Shown here one piece after another: positions 1 through 7,879 of a stretch of 21,809 nucleotides of DNA (positions are counted from its first letter, which is position 1; the number at the start of each line of letters is the position of its first letter). The notes beneath the pieces were generated by a model, which worked only from the letters and a program-made list of their open reading frames with translations, had not been told where the DNA came from and did no database searches. This DNA is from Candidatus Saccharimonadota bacterium. Lineage in GTDB: Bacteria > Patescibacteriota > Saccharimonadia > Saccharimonadales > Saccharimonadaceae. Location of the stretch: contig DODJ01000021.1 in the NCBI GenBank assembly GCA_003545655.1, forward strand, positions 4,376 to 26,184, written 5' to 3'. Made by a program: the position numbers and the translations under genes.

Positions 1-1535
1 AGTTTTTCAGCCGATGCTGTTTTTTCACTATTCAACTGATAGATTTCTACCGTCTGATAGCTACCTTCTGGGGCATTATCTACTTCGGCAACTGTAAAGC
101 CGGCGTCTTCAAGCTCATAGGCTGCGTTTTGCGCCACCCCAGCAACACCACTACCGTTAAATACACTCACAACAGGCTCTTCACGAACAAATGGGTCAGC
201 AGAAACATTTATATACACAAATTCTTGAATTGCACTGTAGTCAAGCAGGCCAGCTACTGGGCGGACAATACTTTGACCGTTGTAGCTTCCCGTCGTAACA
301 AGCATAGTGCCTTCCTCAACAAGACTCAGTGAAACAATATCAGTGTCCTCTGTGTTTGAGGCAATATCCATAAGGGTACGAACCTCTTTTGTCTCGATAT
401 TTGTACGAAGGTTATTACCAAGCGCATCAATAAGGCCAGTTACCGCGCTGACATTCGTAAGTGTACCCGCGCTCAACGCTTTGTCGCGGAGTGCTTTAAT
501 AATCATCTGCTGGTTCTGTTCGCGGTCAAAATTACCATTTGGCAAGCCGTACCCACCAGCGGCGTTACGAGCACGGGCAAGTGCTAAGGCATGCTCGCCG
601 TCAAGGTGAACCTCTTCACCGTTCTGATAGTTAACATAGTAACAGGTATAGCCACACTTCCAGTCGAAGTTGCGATCAAGTATACCCCGGGGGTCACTAC
701 TATTTATGGTGACATCCACCCCGCCCACGGCGTTTACCGCATCAACCACCGCAGTAAAGTTAAGGTGCACGTAGTATTGAATGTCTAAACCGGTAATTTC
801 ACCCGCTTTCGCCATGAGTGCCTGAGCGCCCGCTGTTTCATCAGCACCGTCATCTGATGCGCAGAAGTACACAGCGTTAAGTTTTCCTTGATTCCCAACC
901 GTACACGTTTCTTGATAGGCTACCCATAAATCGCGAGGAAGGCTTACCATGTAGGCGTTATGTTCTTCCTGATCAACGCTAATTACCATAATTGAGTCGG
1001 TTAGGTTTGCCCCGCCATGAGTCCCGCCTTCGTCATCTTCAGCGGTACCGAATACCAAGAAATTACTACGCCCGTTCGCGTCTGTCTTAAGAGGGTCGTT
1101 TTTAACAATATCGAAGACGCTTCCCTGAAACACACTCTCTGTGGCGGTAATCGCCTTGTACACAAGGTACCCCCCTACCGCTAAACCAGCGACAAGCAAG
1201 GCCATAAGCACCCAAAATATAATCCGGCGCGCTCGGCGCTTCGGTTTTTTGCCCTTTAAATCTTTTTTGCGTTCTTTACGAGATTTTTTACTATCTTCAA
1301 ACGATCCGTCATCAATCTCGCGAAGCGATTCGTCAATATCATCGCGACCAATGAGCCGCCCCTTTCGTGGCTGACCAACTGTATCTTTAGATAGTACTGT
1401 CTCGCCGTCGGTTTTTATCTGGCGGGACGGAGTCTTTTTTGCCGCCTGCTGCTTACCGGGGCTATGAAGATCGCCCAGGTTACTACCGGACTGACGTGGG
1501 ATGAACCCTTCTACAGAGGATGTGTGTTTTCTCAT
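1..1535 (-). CDS. LytR-CpsA-Psr (LCP) family cell-wall glycopolymer transferase, 3' end beyond window
   Basis: The reading frame is open from the ATG at 1535 to the left edge, about 511 codons, so the C-terminal end is missing. The first ~100 residues are a charged cytoplasmic tail, then a single membrane helix at about 105-127 (IIFWVLMALLVAGLAVGGYL). The outside part has the LCP core: NFLVFG, LTDSIMVISVD, SLPRDLWV, KLNAVY, a VVDAVNAVGGVDV segment, and the LDGEHALALARAR...DREQNQQ stretch with the arginines that bind polyprenyl pyrophosphate in known LCP enzymes. Near the edge VVSVFNGSGVAGVA begins a LytR_C-type domain. LCP proteins transfer lipid-linked glycopolymers to peptidoglycan or surface glycans at the outer membrane face. 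The gene is divergent from lepB across a 119-bp gap holding both promoters. No Shine-Dalgarno precedes the ATG. Family assignment is firm; the substrate is unknown. Confidence 0.9.
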   Translation of the reverse strand, partial: MRKHTSSVEGFIPRQSGSNLGDLHSPGKQQAAKKTPSRQIKTDGETVLSKDTVGQPRKGRLIGRDDIDESLREIDDGSFEDSKKSRKERKKDLKGKKPKRRARRIIFWVLMALLVAGLAVGGYLVYKAITATESVFQGSVFDIVKNDPLKTDANGRSNFLVFGTAEDDEGGTHGGANLTDSIMVISVDQEEHNAYMVSLPRDLWVAYQETCTVGNQGKLNAVYFCASDDGADETAGAQALMAKAGEITGLDIQYYVHLNFTAVVDAVNAVGGVDVTINSSDPRGILDRNFDWKCGYTCYYVNYQNGEEVHLDGEHALALARARNAAGGYGLPNGNFDREQNQQMIIKALRDKALSAGTLTNVSAVTGLIDALGNNLRTNIETKEVRTLMDIASNTEDTDIVSLSLVEEGTMLVTTGSYNGQSIVRPVAGLLDYSAIQEFVYINVSADPFVREEPVVSVFNGSGVAGVAQNAAYELEDAGFTVAEVDNAPEGSYQTVEIYQLNSEKTASAEK

Positions 1536-1548
1536 AAAACTAGTACCA

Positions 1549-1554
1549 ATTATA
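1549..1554 (-). promoter_or_regulatory. -10 hexamer for the LCP gene
   Basis: On the minus strand there is a perfect TATAAT, with 13 nt between it and the ATG at 1535. A transcript starting about 7 nt downstream would have a leader of only about 6 nt. No convincing -35 was found. Confidence 0.5.
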
Positions 1555-1638
1555 CACTACAACTTTGCTTAATCATATTCTCTCTACATTAAATAACGCT
1601 GAGAAAAGGAGCAAGTAGCGTTTATGCCTGCGCTCACG

Positions 1639-1644
1639 TATAAT
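1639..1644 (+). promoter_or_regulatory. -10 hexamer for signal peptidase gene
   Basis: A perfect TATAAT lies 10 nt before the ATG at 1655. The predicted start of transcription would be near 1651, giving an almost leaderless mRNA. The hexamer 17 bp upstream (TAGCGT at 1616-1621) is a poor -35. Confidence 0.5.
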
Positions 1645-1654
1645 GGAATAGTTT

Positions 1655-2254
1655 ATGGAAGCCTCGTATTTCACCCGTCATCCGTTCGCAAAAGATGTTA
1701 TCCAGCTGATTATTTTTATTGTCTGCGTGATTATTGGTACTATTCTTATCAACTCTTTCGTGTTTCGCAGCTACAACGTTGTTGGTCCTAGCATGGAAGA
1801 AACGCTCTACACCGGCGATCGACTTATCGTAAACCGTCTTCCCGTTACCTGGTCGAATCTCCGCGGCGAAGACTACCTTCCCGAGCGTGGACAAATTATC
1901 GTCTTTAAAAACCCCCACTACAGCCGCGGCATAGAGGATGAATACATTGTAAAGCGTGTTATCGGCCTCCCAGGAGAACGGGTTGTCTTGCAAAATGGAG
2001 TATTTACGGTGTACAACGACGAGCATCCCGAGGGTTTCAACCCCGATGACGATAATAACGGCGAACCCGGCACCCCCACTACTGGTGAAGTGAACACGGT
2101 CGTACCAAGCGGCTCGCTTTTTGTCGCTGGTGACCACCGAACCGGTACGTACTCGTACGACTCTCGTAATGGCCTTGGGACTATCCCACTCTACGATGTT
2201 ATCGGCCCAGTGGGGATACGCATCTTCCCATTCACCGAAATGCGTTTCTTCTAA
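1655..2254 (+). CDS. lepB: Signal peptidase I
   Basis: Type I signal peptidase of 199 residues, which cleaves signal peptides from exported proteins at the outer face of the membrane. One N-terminal membrane helix spans about 15-34 (VIQLIIFIVCVIIGTILI). The catalytic serine is Ser46 in GPSMEETL and the general-base lysine is Lys100 in YIVKRVIGLPGE. The C-terminal box is SLFVAGDHRTGTYSYDSRN, close to the usual GDNRxxSxDSR but with His-Arg and extra Thr-Gly-Thr-Tyr. It is the only + strand gene here. Its TAA overlaps the convergent parB stop by 4 bp (2251-2254), leaving no room for a terminator between them. No Shine-Dalgarno is seen; a TATAAT sits 10 nt upstream of the ATG. Confidence 0.93.
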   Translation: MEASYFTRHPFAKDVIQLIIFIVCVIIGTILINSFVFRSYNVVGPSMEETLYTGDRLIVNRLPVTWSNLRGEDYLPERGQIIVFKNPHYSRGIEDEYIVKRVIGLPGERVVLQNGVFTVYNDEHPEGFNPDDDNNGEPGTPTTGEVNTVVPSGSLFVAGDHRTGTYSYDSRNGLGTIPLYDVIGPVGIRIFPFTEMRFF

Positions 2255-3138
2255 GAACCAAGCAATTTTTGAATGCGTTCGAATTCTTCAGTACTTTTGA
2301 AAGATATAACGATCTTCCCGGCACCTCTACTATTCACGCGAAGATCGACAGGGGCATTAAGGCGAGTACGAATAGCTTCAATGCGCGCTTCATGTTCGCG
2401 CTCAAGGGCGCGGTCGTCGGCAACATCATTTTCGTGACCGGCGTTACGACGATTGGCGATGAACTGTTCAACCTTACGCGTCGTCCAGCCTTCAGCAACA
2501 ATGCGAGGTACCACCTCAGCTAATACCTCAGGTTCAAGCCCAATAAGTGGCCGAGCCTGCCCTTCAGTGAGTTTCCCCTCGGCAATTAATTGCACGACTT
2601 CCTTAGGAAGCTTCAATAAACGCATCGTATTAATAACCGCTGGTGCTGATTTATGTACCCGCGCAGCAATTTCATCATTACTGAGGTTAAACTGATCACG
2701 CAGCTTTGCGTACGCCGTGGCGGTTTCTATAGTGTTAAGGTCGCGACGTTGGATGTTTTCAATCAGCGAAACCTCAAGCTGATGCTGGTCGGAAAGCGAG
2801 CGTACTACCACCGGAACTTCAGTAAGGCCGGCTAATTTTGCTGCTCGATAGCGGCGCTCACCCGCAACAATTGCATAACCCCCGTCTTTTGGAGTAACAA
2901 TGATCGGCTGAAGTACCCCGTGCTCTTTTACAGAGCCGGCAAGCTCGTTTAGTGCCTCTTCGTCAAACACGCGACGCGGCTGGTCAGGGTTTGCATGAAT
3001 AGCACCGAGAGGAAGCGTTTTTTCTTTACTTACCTGGTGATCCTGAGCAGAAGTTGGGTCAAAACTCTCGTCAAATAAGTCCGTTGGAATAAGCGAATCA
3101 AACCCCCGCCCTAAGCCCCCTTTTTTTGCCGCACTCAT
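2251..3138 (-). CDS. parB: Chromosome partitioning protein ParB/Spo0J
   Basis: A 295-residue ParB: centromere-binding CTPase clamp that loads at parS and works with ParA in chromosome segregation. The N-terminus has the GLGRGFDSL motif typical of chromosomal ParB. The N-terminal CTP-binding domain follows, with GERRYRAAKLAG at about 93-104 and ENIQRRDL at 127-134. Next comes a helix-turn-helix at about 152-177 (SNDEIAARVHKSAPAVINTM), then a C-terminal dimerisation region. The ATG overlaps the parA TGA by 4 nt (ATGA, 3135-3138), so translation is probably coupled. No 16-bp parS palindrome was seen near it, which is not unusual because parS can lie elsewhere. Confidence 0.95.
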   Translation of the reverse strand: MSAAKKGGLGRGFDSLIPTDLFDESFDPTSAQDHQVSKEKTLPLGAIHANPDQPRRVFDEEALNELAGSVKEHGVLQPIIVTPKDGGYAIVAGERRYRAAKLAGLTEVPVVVRSLSDQHQLEVSLIENIQRRDLNTIETATAYAKLRDQFNLSNDEIAARVHKSAPAVINTMRLLKLPKEVVQLIAEGKLTEGQARPLIGLEPEVLAEVVPRIVAEGWTTRKVEQFIANRRNAGHENDVADDRALEREHEARIEAIRTRLNAPVDLRVNSRGAGKIVISFKSTEEFERIQKLLGS

Positions 3139-3923
3139 ACTGCTTCACCCCCCTGTTCCGTTTCAACACGCTGAATTACTTCTTTCGCAAGCGCTTTATA
3201 CGCCCGTGATCCCTTAGAGAATTTATCGTACACACCAATAGGTATTCCGTGACTTGGTGCCTCGGCAAGACGAATATTACGCGGTATGGTTGCTTCAAAT
3301 ACTTTACCCGGGAAATGCCGCAAAATTTCAGCGTGTACCTGATTACTAAGAGTTGTTCGCGAATCCATCATCGTCGGGAGCACCCCAAGAAGCTCAAGAT
3401 GAGGGTTCATCCCCTTGCGTACAAGTTTCATGGTTTCAAGCAGTTGCCCCAAGCCCTCAAGCGCATAGAACTCAGCCTGTACGGGCAGCAGCACGTACCG
3501 TGCGGCAATAAGGCCATTCACCGTCAAGAGGCTCAAACTTGGGGGGCTATCGATAATGATATAGTCATACACACCCTCACTGGCGTCGATCGCTATTTTT
3601 AGACGTGAGAAACGTTTCTCAGTCTGTGTAAGCTCTACCTCGGTGTTCGCAAGCACTGAAGTGGTAGGCGCCACCCAAAGGTCTTTATATTCTGTCGCAA
3701 CCACCACCTCATCAAGCGTCACTTGGCCTTTTACTACTTCGGTCATCGTAGCGGTAAGCTCGGCCTTATCAATACCAAGTCCACTCGAGGCGTTTCCCTG
3801 AGGGTCGAAGTCGATAAGCAGGGTCTTTTTACCGGACTTTGCTAAGAAATACGCCAAGTTGATAGAGGTGGTTGTTTTCCCTACTCCACCTTTTTGATTG
3901 GTAACTGCAATAACTGTCGCCAT
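3135..3923 (-). CDS. parA: Chromosome partitioning ATPase ParA/Soj
   Basis: A 262-residue Walker-type ATPase that moves ParB-parS complexes over the nucleoid. The deviant Walker A is KGGVGKTT at about 11-18, followed by LLIDFDPQGNASSGLG (Walker A' region) and DYIIIDSPPSLSLLTVNGL (Walker B). I start it at ATG 3923 (MATVIAVTNQKGG). The upstream in-frame GTG at 3953 would lie against the -10 hexamer (3955-3960), ahead of the expected transcription start near 3948. An AGAGGG lies 12 nt before the chosen ATG. It forms a two-gene operon with parB. Confidence 0.95.
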   Translation of the reverse strand: MATVIAVTNQKGGVGKTTTSINLAYFLAKSGKKTLLIDFDPQGNASSGLGIDKAELTATMTEVVKGQVTLDEVVVATEYKDLWVAPTTSVLANTEVELTQTEKRFSRLKIAIDASEGVYDYIIIDSPPSLSLLTVNGLIAARYVLLPVQAEFYALEGLGQLLETMKLVRKGMNPHLELLGVLPTMMDSRTTLSNQVHAEILRHFPGKVFEATIPRNIRLAEAPSHGIPIGVYDKFSKGSRAYKALAKEVIQRVETEQGGEAV

Positions 3924-3954
3924 GTTTATTTCACGCCCTCTTTCATTACCCACA

Positions 3955-3963
3955 ATTATAGCA
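3955..3963 (-). promoter_or_regulatory. Extended -10 promoter of parAB
   Basis: The minus strand reads TGC-TATAAT: a perfect -10 with the TGn extension, 31 nt upstream of the parA ATG. No good -35 is present, as is common for extended -10 promoters. It begins 5 bp after the stop codon of the coiled-coil gene. Confidence 0.55.
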
Positions 3964-3967
3964 CGAA

Positions 3968-4261
3968 CTACGCAAAAGTATGCCCAGGGTTGGTAAGGTG
4001 ATGGAGGATACGATCGATTTTTTCATCAAGCACATCAAACCGTTTCTCGAGCGTATCTAACCGCCCCTCAATTGCATCAACCCGCTGTTCCAAGGTACCA
4101 ATACGAGCTTCTACATTCTCCATTCGAAGCTCAAGAGCATCGACCCTATCATTTAATAATCTGTCAGACCTATTAAACCGCTCGTGCAGGGCGGCAATCT
4201 CACTTAGCACCCTATCGAACATAGAGTCGACTTTAAGGTGAAGGTTTTCAACCTCCGACAC
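3968..4261 (-). CDS. Small coiled-coil protein of unknown function
   Basis: A 97-residue protein with no family recognised. After a short start (SEVENLHLKVDSMFDRV) it is almost entirely heptad-patterned: LELRMENVEARIGTLEQRVD, IEGRLDTLEKRFDVLDEKID. That predicts a long parallel or hairpin coiled coil. No membrane segment or signal is seen. I chose the GTG at 4261 because GGAGGGG lies 6 nt before it. The longer open frame starting at 4441 would cross the rplU terminator and overlap rplU, so that extension is unlikely. It sits just upstream of parAB on the same strand, but parAB has its own extended -10, so shared function is not implied. Existence is likely; role unknown. Confidence 0.65.
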   Translation of the reverse strand: MSEVENLHLKVDSMFDRVLSEIAALHERFNRSDRLLNDRVDALELRMENVEARIGTLEQRVDAIEGRLDTLEKRFDVLDEKIDRILHHLTNPGHTFA

Positions 4262-4354
4262 GATATACCCCTCCAACTGGATAAGCGTCAACACCACACC
4301 CCTAGTATGACGGTCAATCCTTAACTTTTCATAAAGTATCGCTGTAAAAAATAA

Positions 4355-4387
4355 CAAAAAAGAACCCCTCACAACGGGGGGCTCTTT
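4355..4387 (-). terminator. Rho-independent terminator of rplU
   Basis: On the minus strand AGAGCCCC (4385-4378) pairs with GGGGTTCT (4368-4361), 8 bp with one G-T wobble. The loop is 9 nt and a run of T follows. It starts only 4 bp after the rplU stop, so it ends that transcript before the coiled-coil gene. Confidence 0.85.
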
Positions 4388-4391
4388 CGTA

Positions 4392-4700
4392 CTACTTGAT
4401 TGAAGTAATTTCAATCTTCGAGTACTTCTGGCGGTGACCATTCACCTTGTGAACACGCTTCTTGGCTTTGTAGCGGATGTAAAGCACTTTGTCGCCCTTT
4501 ACTTCCTCTTCCACAACCTTGGCGGTGACCTTCACATCTTTTACCGTTGGGGTGCCGACAGTGGTTTTGTCGCCATCAATCACCAACAGTGCGTCAAGCG
4601 TGAGCTCTTTTGTTCCTTCAGGGAGGAGGTCCACCATGAGGGTCTCTTTCTCGGCAACAACGAACTGTTTGCCACCGATCTTAACGACTGCTTTTGTCAT
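4392..4700 (-). CDS. rplU: 50S ribosomal protein L21
   Basis: A 102-residue L21, the family's usual length, binding 23S rRNA in the large subunit. Family features are KAVVKIGGKQFVV at the N-terminus and the basic C-terminal block YKAKKRVHKVNGHRQKYSKI. I start at ATG 4700 (MTKAVV), which has AAGGAA 6 nt upstream; the in-frame start 27 nt earlier has no such site. It has its own promoter (4738-4766) and a terminator right after the stop, so it is monocistronic. In most bacteria rpmA (L27) follows rplU; here it does not. Confidence 0.96.
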   Translation of the reverse strand: MTKAVVKIGGKQFVVAEKETLMVDLLPEGTKELTLDALLVIDGDKTTVGTPTVKDVKVTAKVVEEEVKGDKVLYIRYKAKKRVHKVNGHRQKYSKIEITSIK

Positions 4701-4737
4701 TTGTAATTCCTTACTTGTTGTTAACAATCAGTTTGTA

Positions 4738-4766
4738 ATTGTAACAGAGATGAGGAGAAATGTAAA
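4738..4766 (-). promoter_or_regulatory. Sigma70-type promoter of rplU
   Basis: On the minus strand TTTACA (4766-4761), a 17-bp spacer and TACAAT (4743-4738) form one of the best consensus promoters in the window. The expected start is near 4731, giving a leader of about 30 nt that contains the AAGGAA ribosome-binding site. Confidence 0.75.
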
Positions 4767-4783
4767 TAGAGCCGCGTACCCAC

Positions 4784-5188
4784 TTACTGGCCAGTAGTTT
4801 GTAGCCCCGGTGACTGGTTTTCAGCCTCTATAGCAGCATTCGCCGCCCTTTGCTCCTCAAAAATTGCTATCTGCATGTCAATATCACTTGCATACATTTC
4901 AATATCCTCACCCTCATAAATAGCCTTTGCTTCTTGGAGCTTTTTAATACCCGTATCATAGTCGCCTGCGGCTTGCGCTGCGTACGCTTCATCGACAAGG
5001 GCAGTTGCCTCAGCATTCGTGGGCGGAAGTCCAGTCATCTCTTGGGTCGCTTGGCCCTCATCAGACGCCTCATCACCAACCTCGACGGGTTGATTAAGCG
5101 CCACGAGGAGCGCAATTGTCACCCCAAGCCCAATAATAACCAGTCCGCCCGCTATACCTAGTATCACTCGTTTCCTCTTTTTCACCAT
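4784..5188 (-). CDS. Small membrane-anchored protein with a TPR-like helical tail
   Basis: About 134 residues. The basic start (MVKKRKR) is followed by one membrane helix at about 8-31 (VILGIAGGLVIIGLGVTIAL), then an acidic linker. The outside part has a helical hairpin (AEATALVDEAYAAQAAGDYDTG, IKKLQEAKAIYE) with the spacing of a single tetratricopeptide-like unit. The tail is low-complexity and ends LQTTGQ. AGGAGG lies 2 nt before the ATG and 5 nt before the adjacent GTG codon, so translation may start at the GTG (5185). It begins 6 nt after the stop of the large prepilin-like gene, whose stop codon abuts the ribosome-binding site. The two are clearly co-transcribed and may form one surface structure. 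The function is not recognised. Confidence 0.75.
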   Translation of the reverse strand: MVKKRKRVILGIAGGLVIIGLGVTIALLVALNQPVEVGDEASDEGQATQEMTGLPPTNAEATALVDEAYAAQAAGDYDTGIKKLQEAKAIYEGEDIEMYASDIDMQIAIFEEQRAANAAIEAENQSPGLQTTGQ

Positions 5189-5194
5189 TACCTC

Positions 5195-7414
5195 CTAACT
5201 CGCCGTGTAAATACCACTATTACGCCAGATATTACCGCCACTATTGCGTCCTGTTGAACTATTCTGACATCGATATGATGACCCAACATTCCACCGTGAG
5301 CCCGACGGTATCCCACTTGAACTTTGTGATCCAGTAAGTGCATCGTTTGGCTTATACCCATCTGGCCATGTAGGCCCAAGAGGTGTTTGATGGCGCCATC
5401 CGTAGTATCCGCCCGGCGTCCAAGACCAGTCATGAGTGTAGACATCCACCACACCGTACAGTGTAGCCCCGGGTCCACATGAGCTATACACCCAAAGGTA
5501 CATGATATCCCACGCCTGACGATATCCGTTATAACTCTGAGGCCCTGGGCCACTTACGGGCCTGGTATACGTAGCCCTTCCCTCGGACCCATACCCACTC
5601 GTACTATACATGTTTGTGCACCGTGCGCTCCAGTTCATACCGTAATTATACCCCTGGTTGGTTGTGGTAGTGGTTGCACTTCCTGCCGTAGTGGCACTAC
5701 TGTATGAGCCATAATTTGATTCAGTCGAGCGCCTATATCTGTACTGCGCAGTACCATTGCCCGAGCAGCTCACACTTGAATGGGTGAAGGTAGTGGTATT
5801 ACCGCTCGTGCTTGCCGACACACTTGGCGCACCAGGGGCATTGAAGCCCCGCACCGTTGTCGCTACCGTTCCAAGAGTTACCGAACCGCTCGTCGCCGAG
5901 CTAACAACACACCGCGCCATCATTTGGAACCCATACTGGTACCCTTGCGCTGTTCCCCTACTGCGAGTATTTGTCGATGACCATGATGACCACGACGACC
6001 AGCTCCCCATGGTACTAGTATTTGTCGCACGTGTGCGTATTCTGTACTGCGGCGAACCCTGTGCACAGCTTGCCGAAGCTGTACCAACAGCATTCGTGCC
6101 GCTCATTGCCGCAGCAATGGAGTTGTTTGTTGGATTAGAAGGGGTTGTTAGTGTATTACGTACAGTGGACCACGGCCCATTATTACCCGACCATACCGCC
6201 CGAACGCGAAGATAGTAGGTTGTCCCCGCAGAAAGCCCCGTCACCGAACGGCTTGTACCGCTTAGCGACACCCCACTTGGTGAAGAGAAACCACTACTCG
6301 TTGACCATTGCACATAGTAGCCTGTCGCACCAGACACACTACTCCAGCTTGTATTAATTTGCGAGCTAGATGCAGTCGATACATTAAATGAACCTGGCGC
6401 ACTTAACCCATTAGTAGACTGGCTTACTGTTGTCGACCACGGCCCGTGATTTGCATTATATTCTGCCCGTACGCGCACATAGTGGAGGGTATCATACGCA
6501 AGCCCTGTAAGGTCACGCGAGGTTGAACTTGTCGTAAAGGTCTGAAGCCCTGTCGAGAACCCGCTATTCCTTGCTACTTGCACGGTATAGCCGGTCGCGC
6601 TTGTAACTGAGCCCCACGATGCACGCAGTGAATCATACCCCGTCGTTGACACACTAACACTAGGACGTGCAAGTGCGTTTGTTGTGGCGCTTACTATTGA
6701 AGACCAGGCACCGTCACCTGTTGAGCTTACCGCCTGCACCCGTAGGTAGTAGGTGGTATTGTACCCAAGGGTATTTATCACGGCCGAATAGTTGGTATAC
6801 ACCTGAGTATGCACGATGGCACTAAAGCTCGTGTTTGTTGAGATTTGCAAACGATATCCGGTGGAGTTTGGCACCATGTTCCAGCTAGCGGTAATCCGCG
6901 TTACCCCCGTGCCAGATGCGCTTAGTGACGGTACGCCAGAGGTAGCAATAGAAACTTGACGTCGGCTTTTAATTTCAATAATATTGCCGGTCCCCTCTTC
7001 TTTGTATCGAAGCGTATAGGATAGGCACGCGCCTCCAGTTGCACAGGTATCGCTCCCGTCGCCCTCGTATTCATATTTACTCCCCGAAGCAGAGGCAATG
7101 TCATCGCATATAAATGAGTTTTCGGCGTCATCATTAGGATCACTTAGGGAATCGGCCGAAACCCCGGTCAGGGTGTCCTGAAGCACCTCGCTTGTTGGCG
7201 CCGTCATGGCGACACAGCCAGGGTACTCACCGTTCATATCATAATACTTCTCTAAGGCCTCGCTCACCGTCGTAAGGTCACTCGACCGCTGCGAATCCCT
7301 ACCTTGCGCCATATACCCATTAAGCCCAAGCGTCACAATAGTAGCAAGGATAGCAATAATCACTACCACCACCAGTACTTCAACTAGTGTGAACCCCCTT
7401 GGGTAACGTCCCAT
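5195..7414 (-). CDS. Large prepilin-type surface protein with fibronectin type III modules
   Basis: A 739-residue protein from ATG 7414. It has a class III (type IV prepilin) signal: MGRYPRG, cleavage expected before Phe8, Glu at mature position 5, then a hydrophobic helix (FTLVEVLVVVVIIAILATIV). A pilin-like domain with YYDMNGEYPGC follows. Three fibronectin type III-like repeats come next at about 161-245, 250-334 and 338-424 (each with a tYYlRVrA or hYVRVRA strand and a GpWS end). Two cysteine-paired modules follow at about 427-522 and 525-619. The C-terminal domain (about 620-739) is rich in Trp, Tyr and Gly and not recognised. A GTG at 7441 would add nine residues. Neither start has a Shine-Dalgarno; the ATG gives the usual leader length. 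An adhesin or pilus-tip role is inferred. Confidence 0.85.
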   Translation of the reverse strand: MGRYPRGFTLVEVLVVVVIIAILATIVTLGLNGYMAQGRDSQRSSDLTTVSEALEKYYDMNGEYPGCVAMTAPTSEVLQDTLTGVSADSLSDPNDDAENSFICDDIASASGSKYEYEGDGSDTCATGGACLSYTLRYKEEGTGNIIEIKSRRQVSIATSGVPSLSASGTGVTRITASWNMVPNSTGYRLQISTNTSFSAIVHTQVYTNYSAVINTLGYNTTYYLRVQAVSSTGDGAWSSIVSATTNALARPSVSVSTTGYDSLRASWGSVTSATGYTVQVARNSGFSTGLQTFTTSSTSRDLTGLAYDTLHYVRVRAEYNANHGPWSTTVSQSTNGLSAPGSFNVSTASSSQINTSWSSVSGATGYYVQWSTSSGFSSPSGVSLSGTSRSVTGLSAGTTYYLRVRAVWSGNNGPWSTVRNTLTTPSNPTNNSIAAAMSGTNAVGTASASCAQGSPQYRIRTRATNTSTMGSWSSWSSWSSTNTRSRGTAQGYQYGFQMMARCVVSSATSGSVTLGTVATTVRGFNAPGAPSVSASTSGNTTTFTHSSVSCSGNGTAQYRYRRSTESNYGSYSSATTAGSATTTTTNQGYNYGMNWSARCTNMYSTSGYGSEGRATYTRPVSGPGPQSYNGYRQAWDIMYLWVYSSCGPGATLYGVVDVYTHDWSWTPGGYYGWRHQTPLGPTWPDGYKPNDALTGSQSSSGIPSGSRWNVGSSYRCQNSSTGRNSGGNIWRNSGIYTAS
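5975..6001 (-). repeat. Three 9-bp tandem repeats encoding Trp-Ser-Ser
   Basis: Three imperfect 9-bp units encode WSSWSSWSS inside the first cysteine-paired module of the large prepilin-like protein. The units differ only at third codon positions. Length variation by slippage is possible but not shown. Confidence 0.7.
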
Positions 7415-7454
7415 AGACCCATGGTAGCATAAGCATGTCACAGGGCAAACTTTT

Positions 7455-7460
7455 ATTATA
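7455..7460 (-). promoter_or_regulatory. -10 hexamer for the large prepilin-like gene
   Basis: The minus strand has a perfect TATAAT. It lies 13 nt before the GTG at 7441 and 40 nt before the ATG at 7414. No clear -35 was found. If it is used, the GTG would be nearly leaderless and the ATG would have a leader of about 34 nt. Confidence 0.4.
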
Positions 7461-7483
7461 GATATGATTTAGCAATAACCAGA

Positions 7484-7864
7484 CTAAGAGCTAGGGTGCT
7501 CCAACGCATCAATACGCCCATGATCCAACCCGTAATAATGAGCGATCTCGTGCCACAAGGTGCGCTTTATTTGCGCAAAAAGCTCTTCAGGGGTGTGAAC
7601 AACCTTGAGTATCGACTTCTTAAATAGAGTAATTTTGTCGGGTAGCACAAAGGTGTAGCCCGCCCCGCGCTCGGTAAGCGGAATACCTTCATATAAGCCC
7701 AGTAAGATGTCATGATCGTGTAGATGCGCCTTTTCCTGTTGGTGCTTATCTGGCTCATCGGCGTACACAATCGCCACATTTTGCAGGCCTTTTATGTACT
7801 CCTGCGGCAGTTCATCCATCGCCCGTGTAATAAGGCGATCGAACAGTTCATCAGATATATCCAT
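7484..7864 (-). CDS. Minimal zincin-type metallopeptidase (PF06262-like)
   Basis: A 126-residue protein with the extended zinc motif HEIAHYYGLDH at 105-115 (His105, Glu106, His109, Gly112, His115). Upstream is the family's ILLGLYEGIPLTERG segment and a PDKITLFKKSIL strand. This matches the small bacterial 'metallopeptidase family protein' group, with three zinc ligands and a catalytic glutamate. The natural substrate of that group is not established. No signal peptide is seen, so it should act in the cytoplasm. It lies 15 bp downstream of the small acidic gene on the same strand and is probably co-transcribed with it. AAGG is only 4 nt before the ATG. A TATACT (7872-7877) 7 nt upstream could be an internal -10 but lacks a -35. 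Confidence 0.88.
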   Translation of the reverse strand: MDISDELFDRLITRAMDELPQEYIKGLQNVAIVYADEPDKHQQEKAHLHDHDILLGLYEGIPLTERGAGYTFVLPDKITLFKKSILKVVHTPEELFAQIKRTLWHEIAHYYGLDHGRIDALEHPSS

Positions 7865-7879
7865 CTACCTTAGTATAGC

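Noticed and set aside
3924..3953. Longer ParA start at GTG 3953
   Set aside because: The GTG lies 1 nt from the TATAAT -10, ahead of the expected transcription start. MATVIAVTNQKGG at 3923 is the family's normal start.
4262..4441. N-terminal extension of the coiled-coil gene into rplU
   Set aside because: It would cross the rplU terminator and overlap the end of rplU. A strong ribosome site supports GTG 4261.
5757..6215. Long + strand open frame opposite the large prepilin-like gene
   Set aside because: It is a shadow of the real minus-strand gene, with low-complexity content that follows the Ser/Thr/Gly codons of the other strand. Several other opposite-strand frames (for example 10114-10536 and 16303-16824) were rejected for the same reason.
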